Below are positions 10,401 through 25,400 of a stretch of 64,000 nt of DNA, piece by piece. Source of the DNA: Nectonema munidae. Taxonomy: Eukaryota; Nematomorpha; Nectonematoida; Nectonematidae. A program made the position numbers and the translations under genes. The stretch is from the NCBI GenBank assembly GCA_030549495.1, contig JAUIRK010000945.1, forward strand, positions 450,001 through 514,000, written 5' to 3'. Below the pieces are notes generated by a model. The model was not told where the DNA came from, ran no database searches, and saw only the letters and a program-made list of their open reading frames with translations. The first letter of the stretch is position 1, and each line of letters begins with the position of its first letter.

Positions 10401-13400
10401 TTTGAAATGAGATTTTATAGAAAACTTTTCACCGAGTAATTTATCTTTCGAAATAGAAAAAGAGAGAATCTAAAATATACTCCTCTTTCATATGGGAAGT
10501 CGATAAGAGCTTAACGTCAGCCAACTTCTATCATGGAAAACAAAGATTCCATGCTTTGAACGCGTTGTGGAAAGAGAAATCGATTTTGAAAAAAGGCATC
10601 GCGCAAACAATGAACAAAATCTTCACATCCAACCCCTATTAACACTTTTCCAATAAGAAATCGATATTTTTAAGAGATGGCTGGGAATATGCCCCAAAGC
10701 AGGGATCCAAAGAAAGAAATTGTGTTGTACACAAATATTTCCAAAATCTGTCAAAGTTTTTTATATGAATTAAATTTGTATTCTATCGATTTTCTCTGAG
10801 CCGCTATAACTTAAATTTTAAATCTGATCTTCAATAAATATCTGGCTTTAATCTTAAGTATTTCGATTATTGCAATTTCTGGATGAAAAGCTGACCTTCT
10901 TCTTTCTAATTTTTTTCCCTTTTGGCTCCTGGACCACACTCATGAAAGTTTCTTCCAAATGTCACTTTTCAATCAATTTCAATTATTCATGCTTTTGTAA
11001 ATAAACTTGTTGTTATTATTATTATTATTAATCATTCCGATTTAAATGTAGGTTTATTGAAGTATTGATTTTTTTAGTCTCAGAAAAATCCAAACAGTTA
11101 TTGCATAGCTTATCTTGAAAATGTCTTTTCTGCTAAACAATTTTGTTCTAAAATTGTGGGTATAGAAGTTCTGACTTTTCAATGAATTTTTTCAAGAATA
11201 CTGATTTCCCAGTTGTGAAACTTTGAAAGTTTATACTTTCAGCTCATAACTATTTTTTGTTTAGAATGTTTTTTACATCAATACGGAATTTAATACAGAA
11301 ATTTTGCGACCTGAAAAATGTAACAAAACTTTAGCAAAATCTCATTGTTGTTGAGTTCTACCAATTAGGGACAAAAAGAAACATTATTTGTTTCTTATTG
11401 AAAAGTCATTTGGTCACTCTATTCTGCAAACGTGAATCGCATCTCTTCAAATGCATGCCGAGAAAAAAATCAGAAACTCCGAGAGTTGCATCTTAAAATT
11501 CCAATATCGATCTTGGTTGGGAGCCTTCAGCAGCTGTGTAGTAGTACGCATTATCTCGACACCATGCCCATTCCTTCTCCGTTTATTGTTTGGTCCAATG
11601 CTTTATTCGTTTTTTAGCCTGGCTTTTAGACTTATTGCATAGGATAGGCGAAGATTATGAAGTTGTTCAAACTAAAAAAAACTATTTTTAAAAGTTGGAA
11701 AAAATGAAATCAAAGCACATATTTCCTTAATACAATAAATACATTCCAACCCTCTTTCCAATGATGACCTCATTTCAACTGCATCCTACTTTTTGAAATC
11801 TCAGCAGGAAACGAGAGAACTTTTTCAATCTTATCATTTCGAGAAAGAGAAAAGTTAATTGATTCTTCAAAGTTCAAAAAATGGATCCAAAGTAAATTTA
11901 TTTGTGTGCGCAACTTGTTCGATATATTTTTTTGTGTCTTTGGAATCGCTTCCAAGTGAAGATAGAGGTGGCCACGATCGGAAACAGAATCCGAAAACCA
12001 CTGTTAACATCTGCCCCATATGTTCAAAATATTCATCCGATTTATTTAGCCATCTTCTTTCATGTTTTAATGGAGGCTTCTTAATCACTGTTCATTGTGA
12101 TAATCTCTCGTAGGTGAGTAGTTAATTCCTGCTGAATAATTACAATCTAAATTATTATTACCAGGTGAACTATTATTATTTATTGACATAAAAGCCTACT
12201 TTTTTACTTTTCAATCAACAAATGTTGACTTTTTTTGCCTTATTGCACGAAAGTTTTGATCCAAAAAAATTTGAACTTTTTCCAATATTAAAAAGACGCG
12301 TTTCTTTAGTGATTAGATCATATTAGATTTTAATAAAAAAATTTTTTTAATTTTAAGTGAAATTTAAATCAATATTTAATATAAATTTTTTTGTTGAACT
12401 AAAGAACTTCTTTTTGAACTTTATCACTTAAAAAATTCCAAAAAACATAACAATATTTTTATAAAGAAATTTTTTATATATAATTTATTTTTAATGATAA
12501 TTAAGTTTAATAAAAATGTGTTAAGAACATCTCCAATGGATTAGCTTTAAAAATGATACGTTAGTTAACTGCTTTATTATTTTTTTAAAAGTTTTTTTTC
12601 TTTTTTTATTTATGCTTTTTGCAAAAAACTATGGTACTCATCGCAATTGATTTACAGTGACTTTTTGTTTTTTTAAATGTTTCTGACTTTATTGAATTTT
12701 ATTAGCCCTTGAAGGAGGGTGTATTTTTGTAAATTTTTTAAAGAATGTTTTATTCCAAATGTTCATTGTTTTAGCTTTTTATTCAATAACAAATTTATAA
12801 TGAAAATTAATCAATAGACATTAAAAAACAGGAAATAAAAGTCTAATTTTCACGTTTTGAATGACAATTACTATTTATACATGAAGTAATTAACCATTAA
12901 AATATTTTAGTTTTCAGTTTTGTTAAAATTTTTAATAAAATTTAGCCATTTTATTGAACTTTTTTTTTTTGACTTTATCGATCTAAAAAATCCAAAAAAT
13001 TGAAGAAAATACAGTTCAATCAAGTTTAAATCTGGTTTACAGTGAATTTTTTTCTTTTAAAGAAAATTGACTTTATGACTTTATTGATTTTTGTTCGTTC
13101 TCAATGCTACAATGTTATATAAAGCTTGTTAGTTAATTAAATCTGTATTAATTAATCAGCTAATATTATAATTGCTTAAAAATTACTTCAGGCAGATAAT
13201 TTTTTTTGTTAGTGTCACATCAACAGAAAAAATAACTGCCAGAACTTTTTTAAAAAAAACTTTTTTTTATAACTTATAGCAAGTTTTTCCCGTGATAAAA
13301 TATTTTTATTAAAAGATAATATCTTCTTTCATATCCATAATTGAAGTAAATAATAATTTTTTATTTTTTTATAAGATATAGTAAATTTAATAAAATCAGT

Positions 13401-13445
13401 GTGTGTGTGTGTGTTGCGGAGTGTTTGAATTTTGAACTTCTCTTG
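10401..13445. other. Intergenic region 3' of the TSP1 gene
   Basis: Mostly AT-rich sequence, with poly-T/poly-A runs from 12180 to 13400. Two GC-richer islands (11420-11640 and 11859-12113) hold short open frames; only the second is listed separately. A TG microsatellite begins at 13400, just past the stop codon of the TSP1 gene. Confidence 0.45.
11859..12113 (+). CDS. hypothetical ORF with a zinc-finger-like motif
   Basis: The 84-codon frame ends ...ICPICSKYSSDLFSHLLSC..., a C-x2-C-x12-H-x3-C spacing that resembles a C2H2/C2HC finger. A charged segment (LPSEDRGGHDRKQNPK) precedes it. It may be a terminal exon, but no upstream exon with matching phase was found, and the start is arbitrary. 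The minus frame over the same bases is also open, so coding is unproven. Confidence 0.25.
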   Translation: MILQSSKNGSKVNLFVCATCSIYFFVSLESLPSEDRGGHDRKQNPKTTVNICPICSKYSSDLFSHLLSCFNGGFLITVHCDNLS

Positions 13446-16400
13446 TTAGAAGCAATTGACGGATTTTACGCATTCTTGTGTTTGCTCTTCATCAGTGCAC
13501 ATGCCAGCTGTTGTTTGTCTGATGACGCTTCTGCTCCTTCTTCGGATGTTCAATTCACACGGCTACAAAAAAACGAGAGAGGGTCACAAAAAAGGCATGA
13601 GAGGAGAAAATATTTTAAAATTTAATAAAATGCCCTAAAATGGGTTAAAAACATTTAAAATGGATTGCCCTTAAAAATGAATCTTTAATTAACTGCTATA
13701 TATTTTTTTAAAAAAGTTTTTTTTTTCTTTTTTATCTATGCTTTTTGTAATGAATTTCAACCGAAAACTTACCTAATTCTGAAGTGGACAATCAAATGGT
13801 GATCATCTTTTTTGATAAAAATCAATCTAAGCTGTGAAAAAAGTCATTTAAAATAGATAATCATCTCAAAATTGATTTTTTTTTAAATAATTTTATCACA
13901 TATATACTCATTTTTAAATATATGCAATTTCATTCTGATCTTTATTTCGTTTGAAAATAAAGATCAAAATCTGTCAAAAAGTGATTTAAAAATGCCGAAA
14001 AATGACTATACCCATTTTCAAGTGTGTTGAATTCATTCGTTATGTTTATTTCATTTGAAAATCAATCAAAATCTGCTAAAAAGTGATTCAAAAATTCATT
14101 TATTAAGAATAGCCTAACTTCTATCATTTGTTAAACATTGTTTTTCTATGTACATAACCATAATTCTAAAAATGCGTCTTCCATACTAGACTGTCTTTGA
14201 TTTTCACTATTTCTCTTCCATAAAGAAGGTATCTTTATCAATCATCCTATGCTTCAAGCGAAGAGAGAAGCATACATTCTACCAATGATCAAATGTGTCG
14301 AGCTGAAGGGACCAGCTATATATTTCCATATTGATGCTAAGTGAGTTTAAATATATTCACTTTTTTAAGAAAAAATTCAAGTCTCGCAAAAATCGGAAAC
14401 TCTATTTCTCAGCCAGATCCTAAAAAAGTTTCCTGAAATCAAACAGAAATGAATATCATGATAAAAAGGTTAAGATGATTTTTTTGTTATCACTTTTTTG
14501 TAAAATCTAATAACTTTTATAAAAGCGAATAATATGTGAATTTTTCAACACAAATAACAATTAATGAAAATTAGTTATTATAATTTTAGTGTTAAATTAA
14601 TTTAAAAAAATTTCTAAATTAATTTAAGCGTTATCTCTTGTTTGGGCATTCAAACCTAAAATATCCAAAAAATAAAAAAAATTTATTGATTTAAATCTTT
14701 AAATTTTTTTTATTTTAATATAAAGCTTGTTAATTAATTAAATATTAATTAGTTAATATATCATATAATTAATTAAGGTTTGGGCATAAAGCCTATCAAC
14801 CACAAATTATAATATAGTTATAATAAAGTTTAAATTTTCAAAGTAAAAAAAGATAAATTGGGTTTGAATTTGTGAGTTTATTTTAATAGATCAGTTTTTG
14901 AAGAAGGAAAAAGAGTCTAACTTTTTTGCATTGAGACCACTCACTCCAAGAAGAGTACAGGCATTCACCCGAGCAAATCACCTCGCATGAAGAATGCGTT
15001 TTTGGAAGCTCGAGCTCTCTACAGTTCTTAGAATGAGTCTTGAAGGCAAAGTTGTTGAATTGGAAAAAGCATCTAAAAAGATTGAAATGAAGAATCAAAA
15101 CATTTCTGTAAGAATCTCAACGCGAAAAAGGTGATAGCATGATTGAGAATTTGTATTTCTGTAGCAAGTTCTGCAAACATTGATGGATGGATGTAATAAA
15201 AGAGGAATGAGAATACAGACATCACAACGCTTGAAAAACTTTTAAACAACTTTTTTTATAAAATTTATTTTTATACTTTTAAAAGTATACAAAAATAAAT
15301 TTATGCTTAACTTGCCTTCATTTCATTTCATTTTTGCCTCAATAAAAATTATATTTATCAAAAACTTTTTTATTTTTTATAAGTAATATAAAATAAAATA
15401 AATTTTTTTTAAAAAAGAACCCATTATTTTTAATTGGCAAAATGTTGTCTGGTGAAGTGTTGATGGTTTAGTTTTTAATGACAACTTTTATATCGTAACT
15501 GTACGTGCTTTATTAAAAAAAACATTGTGATTTTTGGTGAGTGGACCTATCTGTGTAAAAAATGACTTTCCAAAGTACTGAATATTTAAACTACTGGAAA
15601 AATAGATACAAAGTTTGTTCATATACTATATGAAAGATTCTGTGTTCAGTGAAGCCCGAATCAACTGGCTTGGAAACACGTTGTTTGAGAATCGTCAAGT
15701 TTGTTAAGTATTGACTTGATTAGTCCCCTTGTTATGACATTAAAAACAATGAATGAAAATTGTTTTTCCTGAACAAATTTTATTCCTTCCAAATGTTCTT
15801 GTGGCAAAGTCTACATGTGGCAAACTTTACCAGCACTCTCTTTCATAATGTTTTAAAAGATTTTTTACCAGCATTTTTCGTACACAAGTCGACTGTTCGC
15901 ACCCAAAATTGATGCAATGTCTTGTGCATAAAAATTCCTTACCCAATTTTTACAATTTATATTTCTTGGTTTATTTATAAAAGCTTTCGCAACATATGGG
16001 GGAGTAAGTAGACAAGTCATGGAATCGCGGAGACTTAGCCTCTTAAAAATAGAAGAAATTGAATGGCATACATTTTAATGTTTACTTATGCTAATAGCCT
16101 GCCAGTTTAGAAAAATTGATCCAACTTTGCGACAGATATGTTCAGATAAATTCAAATAACTGACAGAATTTGAAAAAGTTTTTTTAATTTTTTTCATCTA
16201 TTAACTTTTTTTGAAAGTAGATCCCCAACTTTGGAAACAAATTAAAAATACACTTTTCAAAGTGTAGAAAAATTGGAGTTATGATATATCAAGTATAATT
16301 AGAATAAAAAACTAGCAAAAAGTGTAAAGTAGAGAAAAGAACCTAAATAATTTATAGTTTGAAAATAAAATTGAAGTCAATTTGATCATCGCTTTTCGTC

Positions 16401-19400
16401 CAAAAAAAGTCTGGCGTTAAACGTGATCTTGATTTGTTTATTCGTAAATAGTTAATTTCGATCAGCATCAAAAAATTGATCAAAAACAAGTTCTGAATCG
16501 ATTTTTGAAAAATTAATTTCTCTCGTGTTAGGAATTCCAATAAAAAAAATCCAATTAATTCATTCGTTATAAGAAGCTGTTCTTCAAAAAAAGACACTTT
16601 ATTTCAATGAAAAAAGAGGCCTACTACTATTACCAATTCTTTTGCGTACTTCCACTCATGAAAGAGAAGACAGAACAAAACTATAAAATCATTTGGCAAT
16701 TGCTTTCAATTGAACTGTCAAGACATTTCTTTCAATACTATATAAATAATAATCACATAAAGATCAATATATTGATCACACATATATGTAGTAGTTGTTG
16801 TAATTGTAACAAATTTGAAGTAAAGTATTTATTTGAAAAAATCCCCTTACTTATACTGAGATTCAACTTCTCCAACACCACATCCCAATTCTACCTCCCG
16901 AAAATGACAATTGGATTGCGAAAATTTGATCCAACGTGGGGATAAATGATTTGAAATATTCTTCAAAAGAGAGAATCAAAAAAAAGCATATAAAATGGAA
17001 AAAAGGAAGATGGCAAATTACTTTGTCATTCAATGAGTAGAGTAATTGGATGAATGCCAGTCTGTCTGAAACATTAATTTTGCACATAGCTTGAGCCATG
17101 GTTTTGAATTGGCTGGAGGCGTTTGACTTTCTTTCCAAAGCTAAAAAGTTCCTCCTCATAAATTTAAAGATTAAAGCAAGGTCCTTGTATTGTACTTGAA
17201 AAGGTTATTATTAACCCAACACAGGTTATACGGGCATTCTTGAATTAAAATCATTATTTCACATTTTTAGTTCCATTTTGCTTTTTTCCCACTTTTAATT
17301 TGTCTTTATATATATTTTTTATTTTGTCTTTTTCAATTCTATTTTGTCTAGTTTAGAAAATAGTTCTATGTAGTTGAGGATCAATTGTTATCTCTTGAAA
17401 TACAAAATCAAGGAAGAAATGATTGCAATGCTATCGAAAACGCTTTTGATTGCTTCCAACAAAAATCAAGAAGTTGAACGGAAAAAATAAAAAAAATGCT
17501 TCAACTAAAAAAAAATTGTTAAAGCCTTAAGTTTTCTTACTTTTTTATTTTACTTCAAATAATAAATGGGATATTAACAAGGAAACCTTGATTTATATCT
17601 ATATTTGAAAATTGAATTAGAAGATTTTAGCAATAATATAATTTTTTGATTAGTCCTGATTTTTCCCTATTGCTTATTTTTTTACCTAATTAAATATTTC
17701 AAGTCTATTATTATATGTTTTCATTAATAAAAAAATTTTAATACTAAAGAAAAATGTTTAAATTATAAAATTAAGAAAAAATTTAAGATTAATAATAAAA
17801 TAAATTAACTTAAGGAAAAAAAAATTTTTTTAACTTTTTTTATTTGAAAGTCCGAATTTTTTTGCAATATTAAAAGAAACTTTTTTTTAACTATAATAAT
17901 CATTGGATATAACATGAAATTAATTAAATCTAACAATTCAAAAAAGTTAAAATATTTTAAATATACCTTCGGTTATAAGATTTTGTCATAACTGAGTCGT
18001 CGAAGAAATGTAGTAAATTTCCGCACTTTGGATAAAAACGGGGAAACATTATGCCTAATTAAAACCATATGGGCAAGGGCATACTTAAATTGGGCCGAAT
18101 GCAACAATCTCACCAATTTTTATCATTCAACCATCTCACGATTTATTATCATCCCATTAAAATAAGTTTGTGCTGAAAAAATGGTCTACAAAGACCCCGA
18201 AAAATCTTAGAGTACTTCTTAATCGTTGGACCTTCTTATTCGTTGTTAACTTCAAAGTCGTTCCAGACTTTGGGGAAAAGTGTTGCAAGAAATGAAAATC
18301 ATCTAAATGATAAGTCTTCAAATTTTGGTCCTTAAAGTGTGAAAACTTGGCGTCTTGAAAAGGAATATTCCAGCACAGGGCCAAACGGGGGCCCCCTTGA
18401 TCCGATCATGCAGTCCACCCATCATTCAAGCTTTATGCTCACAAAAATGAAATAATTTGATATTATTGACATGATCAATCATTGAAATAAAACATTGAAA
18501 TTGAATCTTCCGATGTAAAAAAACTCACGTGAATCCTTGCTCGCTACAAGTTTTCTGAATCTCAGCTTGAATCCAATGTGAGAAGTGAGATTCAAGAGGC
18601 AGAGACTCCAAGGATTCCACTCTGAATAAACTTCTTCATCCCAGCAAGGCTTCCAACATTTCTGCTCCTTCAGAGGAACAGCTTGCTTCACAAAAAGAAA
18701 ACAATTGAAATCTTGAATCCTCATCTTCTAAAATGAAAAATAGATCCATCTTCTCAGTCATATTTGAAAATTCGCACTCATAAAAGATCAAAGAAAAAGT
18801 ATCAAAGCTCTCGTTCAAAACCTTTTTCAAGTTAATGATATTTAACCTACTTACTTCTGTCAATACCATATTTTGATACAATCCCATAAATATGGCGTCA
18901 GTATTGATCACTTATATCGGCTAGCATTTATCATAGACACATTAAAACTGGAATGTAATAACAAAATTTTATTTGTAATTTTTACTTCTTTTTTCCTCTC
19001 AGTGTATAGAGGAAACTGCAAAGAACAAAGAAGTGTGGCTGCTTTTTTGATTAAATACATTAATAAAGATTACATTATATAGCCACCATGGAATTAAAAA
19101 AAATCCATAGTTTTTTTAGCCTTTGTAAAATGATGATTTTTTTTTGTTTTGTAATGAATTATTATATTTCTTTTTGAACATACTATATCAAACAGATTGT
19201 AAGCGATCATTGGAAGTTAATTTTGGAAGAGCTCTACTACCAAAGGATCTGTGTCAGGATAGCAATTACATTAACACATTTTTAGTTAAAATGCTCTCTC
19301 AGAATGTCTCTGAGAGTCATGACAAATTCTTTTTCAATAATCACCAATTCAAAATATCTTGCTTTGATAGATTTCTTTGCTGGTGGTAGCTTGATTCTAA

Positions 19401-22400
19401 TAAACATTTTGTATAATCAAATTTTAGATTATCCCTGTTTTGGCACATATCAAAATTAGTTCGTGTCTAATAGATCATTTGTCCAGTCATAGATATAGTA
19501 AGGTTAATAAAGATTTGTTTACAATATCAATGTCTTTCCTACTCATTAAATGTTGATAGCAAACTGCAAAGCTTTTATTAATTTATATCAAAATTTGGCT
19601 AATAAGCAAAATATTAAAAATGTTTAAATAATAATTTTTCTAAAATTGGGATGTAATAAATTTAATTAAAAAAAAATTTAAAAAAAAAATAAAAAATTCT
19701 CTTTTATTTATAAGAGGTTAATTTATTTAGTTTAGTATTTTAGGTTTGTCAATTTCGTGTAAATCAGGTTTAGCGAACTTTTCAAATCATTCCTCCAAAA
19801 TGCCATTAATTCACTCTTTTTATTTGGAAGAAAGAAAATAGCAGGTTTTTTGAATTCAAAATGTTTTGTGAATGCTACATGGAAAATATCCTTATGAACG
19901 CATATATATTTCACTTATGAAACTTTTCAAATTAATTTTTATGCAATAGTATTCTTAATTTAATTTTTGTTTTTAATTATTTTATCTCTTTTTTCTTTTA
20001 TATTTTATTAGAGTTTTTTTCTATCATTATATCTTTGTTAAAATTTTTGCAATCACTTTTGTTCTTCAACATTGGGGGCGTGAGTAAGGTTGGTTAGATA
20101 CTCGGTTTCGCAAACTCATGATCTTGGCTTCGATTCCGCAGCAAGCCTACTTTCCTCATATAGTTCGATACAAGCCGCGCAATTGTGCCTTCTCGATTAA
20201 AACACCCCACGCTACCTTTGCCATTATGTATGTTAAACTATGTAACTACTAAGGTTCTATAAACTTAAAATATTTTAGTTTGGTTCCCCACTATTTATAC
20301 AGTGAAGAAAATAGACCACTTATAGTTGTTAAATTTTGATTTACTAGTTATGTAGTATATATATGCTTAAAATCATTGTCATGAATATCAAATTTCTACT
20401 TAAAAAATAAATAAAAAAACTCTAAATAAGGAGTTTCATAAAATAAATTATTTGTTCTTTTTAAGTCTTTATTTCATTGATTAATGATTTTTTTGCGATA
20501 ATTATTGCAAAACAAATTTTTTTGATTTCATTGACAAAATCAAATAGCATTATATTTAAAAAAAAAAAAGATAGAAGTAATTTATGGAGCATTTGAAATT
20601 TGTCTAGTACACTTGCAGTTGGGTTTTCGTTATAACGCCCTTCCATTGTAATTAGTTGGTTAGTTAATTTATAAATAGTAACTAACCTAAAAATCTTAAA
20701 AATTTAATTTTAACTAATATATTTTTTGTTAGTTAACTTAAATAGTAACTAACTTGAAGGTTTAAGAATACTAAAAGTTAACTTAAAAATGTTAAAAATT
20801 TATTTTTTTAACTAATATATTTTTTGTTAGTTAACTTAAATAGTAACTAGCTTGAAGGTTTAAGAATACTAAAATTTAACCTAAGAATCTTAAAAATTTA
20901 ATTTTAACTAATATATTTTTTGTTAGTTAACTTAAATATTAACTAACTTGAAGGTTTAAGAATACTAAAAGTTAACTTAAAAATGTTAAAAATTTAATTT
21001 TTTAACTAATATATTTTTTTGTTTGTTAACTTTTTGAGTTAAATGTTGTAACTTATAAATATCTGCCATACAAGCGGTCATTTCTGACTATTTGTTCAGT
21101 GCTTATCTTAATGTTAGATGTTACCTACATCTGTTTCAATATATACATTGTTTTGGTTCATAGTCTTAATAAATATCTTATCTTAACTTAAATAGTAATT
21201 ATCTTAAGGGTTTAAGAATATTAAAAGTTAATCTAAAAATGTTAAAAATTTATTTTTTTAACTAATATATTTTGTTAGTTAACTTAAATAGTAACTAACT
21301 TGAAGGTTTAAGTATACTAAAAGTTAACCTAAAAATCTTAATTTAATTTTTTTAACTAATATATTTTTTGTTAGTTAACTTAAATAGTAATTAACTCACA
21401 GTTTTAAGAATACTAAAATTTAACCTAAAAATCTTAAAAATTAAATTTTTTTAACTAATATATTTTTTGTTAGTTAACTTAAATAGTAATTAACTTGAAG
21501 CTTTAAGAATACCAAAAGTTAATCTAAAAATGTTAAAAATTTAATTTTTTAACTAAAAATTTAATTCTTTTAGCTAATATATTTTTTGTTAGTTAAATTT
21601 TAATATTTTAAGTAATATTCTTTTTTCGTTAGTTAACTCAAATAGTAAGTAGATAGTTTTAAAAATATTATAATTTAAAAAGTTTAATTTTTTTCTACTA
21701 ATATGTTTATTCTTTTAGATTAAAAGGTTGAGACGGATGCAACGAAAATCTTTATTAAAAGTATTTCTTTATGCTCATGAAATTTATGAATGAAGATACT
21801 GGAGACGATAAATAAGGAAGTTGAAAGTTTACAAAGCACATAAGTTTACAGAAGAGAGTAATTCTGATCATATGAAATTTGGTAGATGTACAAGATAGGA
21901 CATAGAAGAAGGGTATCTTGAAAGCGTCCTACGATATTCCCCATACTTAACACGTTTCCTTATACCAAAGACATTTCGAATCCTGTTCCAATTCATTTAC
22001 GAAATGTAGAATGGGTGCTACGAAATGTTTTTAACTATTAAAAAAACGTAAACACACAGCACAAAAATTAATTTTATGATTTATTTTGTTGCATAAATTA
22101 TACTAATTAATAAAAGTTTTGAAATCTGCCCCGATTTAATCAGTAATGAATATGATCAAACTTTATTTTTAATTCGCATGAAGAGAGAAGCAGGAAAGCT
22201 TCGGCAAAGCATACAAAATTTGAAACGGGCGATAAAAATTTCGATCGATGAATGCAACAAGTGAGAACAAGAAAGAAAAGGGGATGCATTATTTCGCGTC
22301 TTTCTTTCTTTCTTTCTTTCTTTCTGTATGCGCTGAATTAAAATGGTATATGGATGCAGAGAGTGAAAAGCTTGAAAATCATGATTAATCTTCTTCAAGA

Positions 22401-25400
22401 TCAAAAGAATGGCCATATCACTCTCTCAAAGCTTTGCGAATGCATAAACTTTGTGTTTATGAGAATAATGACACAAGTCTAATAATGTTCGGTGACGCAG
22501 TAAATCAATGAGCTAGCTGGAACACAAAGAGAATATTCTTTACAAGATTTTCAGATAATAATAATAATACATAATTTCATTAACTTGATTTCATCTCATA
22601 CTCCCAAATATAAAATAAGTTCATATTTAAAATAAAATATTTGAACAAATTTGAGAGAATTATTTGAAATTTTTTTTTTAAAAAAAAAGTGTAATTTAGA
22701 AAAAAATTTAAGAAAAAATGGCGGTGCTTTAAATTTGAGAAAATTACTAAATATGATCATTGACTCTTTTCCTGAAAACTAAATGTTATCATTTCAAAAA
22801 GTTAATATTCTTTATAGAAAGTATGAGAGATTTTGAAGCAGTGGATGAGGCAATAAAGAAAAGAGGGAAAATCTCACTAACTTTGAGGGTGTTGTAGCAG
22901 TAGACTGAACGAAATTGCTTTCCAAATCCGCATATGGAGTTTTCCACAATACATCTACTGAATTCTCCGGTGTGCCATATGATGCCTAGAATGAAGCAAA
23001 AATCAATAAAAAAAATTGTTTAAATCATAAAAAAAATTGATAGGATCAAGGCGACCGATCTTCTAATAGGAGGATAAACTTGTAGACGAAGAAAAAACAT
23101 GATAAGAATATTGTTTATAAAAAAGTGTCACGGTAAAATATGAAAAAGATAAGTATAGTTGGATTTAAAAAAGTTATATTTATATGCAATTTTTTGAAAA
23201 GTCAAAATTAGCTATACTATTTTAAAATAAAAGAAAATAGAACATTTTGACGAGCGAATTTTCCAGGATAGGATCATTTGGGCTAACATATGGGTTTGGA
23301 TTAATTTTTTATTTTAATAGAAGAACCTATTTGGCGAAAAAGTCGTACCCTGAAAACTCTTGTGGCCAAAAGAGTCGCGGTTCACGAAATCAAAAGGGGT
23401 ATATTATGTACACTTCGTGATAGCTGAATGTACAATGTATTTATGAAGTTTATGGCATCTTAGAATTTGTCTTATTGCAAAAAATAAAAGAAATTATCAA
23501 GTTGAGGAGAGGAATCGAAGAAACAAATATCAATTCTTTCTTTGAATGAGGTCAATTTTGTTGAGTGAAAAAAATCGATACCAATATCAATACTAATATA
23601 TCAATATATATATTGTTTATAATATTATTATATTAATTTAACTACAATTTGAGCGATTTATGTATTGTTCACGCCTGCTTTGTTCCATTGTTTTCGAAGT
23701 ATAGACGATGGCTTCTTCGTGTGGTTTATGCGCCAACAAATTTCATTACGTGATTAAAAGTGCTGGACAAAGTCATTTCATTTTTCTTAGTTTAATCAAA
23801 CTTAAAGTCACAAACACACACACACACACACCAGGATTTGATTTGACTTTTCTAATACAACCAGTTTTCACAATCATATTGGCAAACACCAATAATAATG
23901 TGTGTGCGGTACTGTGCGCAGTGATGAACAACGTCACGGTTCGAAGAGAAATGTCGTATTGGCCAAGCTTCAACTCTTTTTCGTAACGTGGAATCATAGC
24001 GGAATAAAAAACATATGATATTTGAAAAAGGTAACGCCATTTTGGGGAACAAAAAATTGAAAAGTAAGCAAACATGATCAAAAAGATTTGCTTGATGTTT
24101 TTTTGCCACCTTGAGAACAAATGCCTCTAATAATAATTTTTTTTATATATATACGATTTAAAAAAGTTAATTTGAAATGATATTAGTTTGTTAAGGAAAA
24201 ACTCAAAAATATCAAGTTCAATAGCGACCATGAAGAACCCTATACAGTACTATGCTACACTTTGAGTTAAAGTTTCCTTGGTTTTGAGGAAGATAGTTGT
24301 TGAAAAGTGCTCAAGAGAAAACTTAAAATTTGAAGAAGAAAAATAATTTACATTTTAAAATAAAAAAACTTCGTTAAAACGCATTGGATAAATTTTTTTT
24401 TAATTTAAAAAACAATTTAATTGCTTAAAAATTTACATTCCAATTCTTAAATATTTCATCCAAAAAAGTGTTCATGAGAATTTAAATTTAAACTTAATTT
24501 ACTACCTCAAAGTATTATGATTTGCTTTACTCCTCCACCCCCAGACAAGTTTAATAAAAATATGAAATCACTTTTTGCAATTCTAATCATGATCAATAAA
24601 TTAAAATAACATTTTTTCATTTATTATTTATTTATAATGATAATACATGATGACTTTCATGAGTATCTCGATTTTTTCCTGGCTATAAATTTAATTGATC
24701 CCCCACTAATGTGTAATAATCGAATCCTAAAAATAGATTACACATTTTGAAAAGGTGAGGCATGATTTCTGCTGTCAAATGAAAGCATTCGCTCAAAAAG
24801 ATTACCTGAATATTCCAAGAGAACCCAAAGATCTCACTCTCATAAATTTAAAGAATGATGATCAATGATTGGAACTCACTTCCAGATTACGTTGTCAATG
24901 CTTCTACTTTAAATACTTTCAAGAATAGATTAGGAATAGGATGTTTGAGTATGTTTGATCGTTTATAGCGTCAGCCTATTTTGCCAATAAAATATGGCAT
25001 GTTAAAAAACTCCCATTGACCCCGAGTGATCGATATGGTCCACTTTGGGGAAACTACACGTAAATAAATAAATAAATATATATTCATATAGTCGCAGGGT
25101 TAACTTATACAGGGGGCTGATAATTTTTCGTTGTATCGGCCACATATGGCCAGTAAACATATGGTGAATGATAAGATTTCATCTATTTTTATCTGGTATT
25201 TCACGAATATGTTTGATGTAGAAGTGAGAGGAGAGAGTATACAAAGTGTTTAAATCGTGCTTTTGATGAAGCATGAAAGATGGCTATATTCATCTTCATA
25301 CGCAACACAAATCAGGCTTTTCGCGTTTTAGCTCTATAGGCTTAGAATTACGAATACAGGTTTGCATTTGTCCTAAGTTGCAAAAAAAATCCGAACTTTT

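Noticed and set aside
11432-11642. Two open plus-strand frames in a GC-richer island
   Set aside because: Frames overlap, no splice partner was found, and the minus strand is also open.
18636-18911. Open minus-strand frame over the TSP1 exon at 18529-18727
   Set aside because: It reads through an intron in another frame; the cysteine pattern and splice phases support the TSP1 frame instead.
22186-22260. Short frame MKREAGKLRQSIQNLKRAIK
   Set aside because: Under 30 codons, no partner exon; coiled-coil-like by composition only.
23708-24120. Overlapping open frames on both strands
   Set aside because: Both strands and two frames are open across a CA microsatellite; no family motif or splice structure decides among them.
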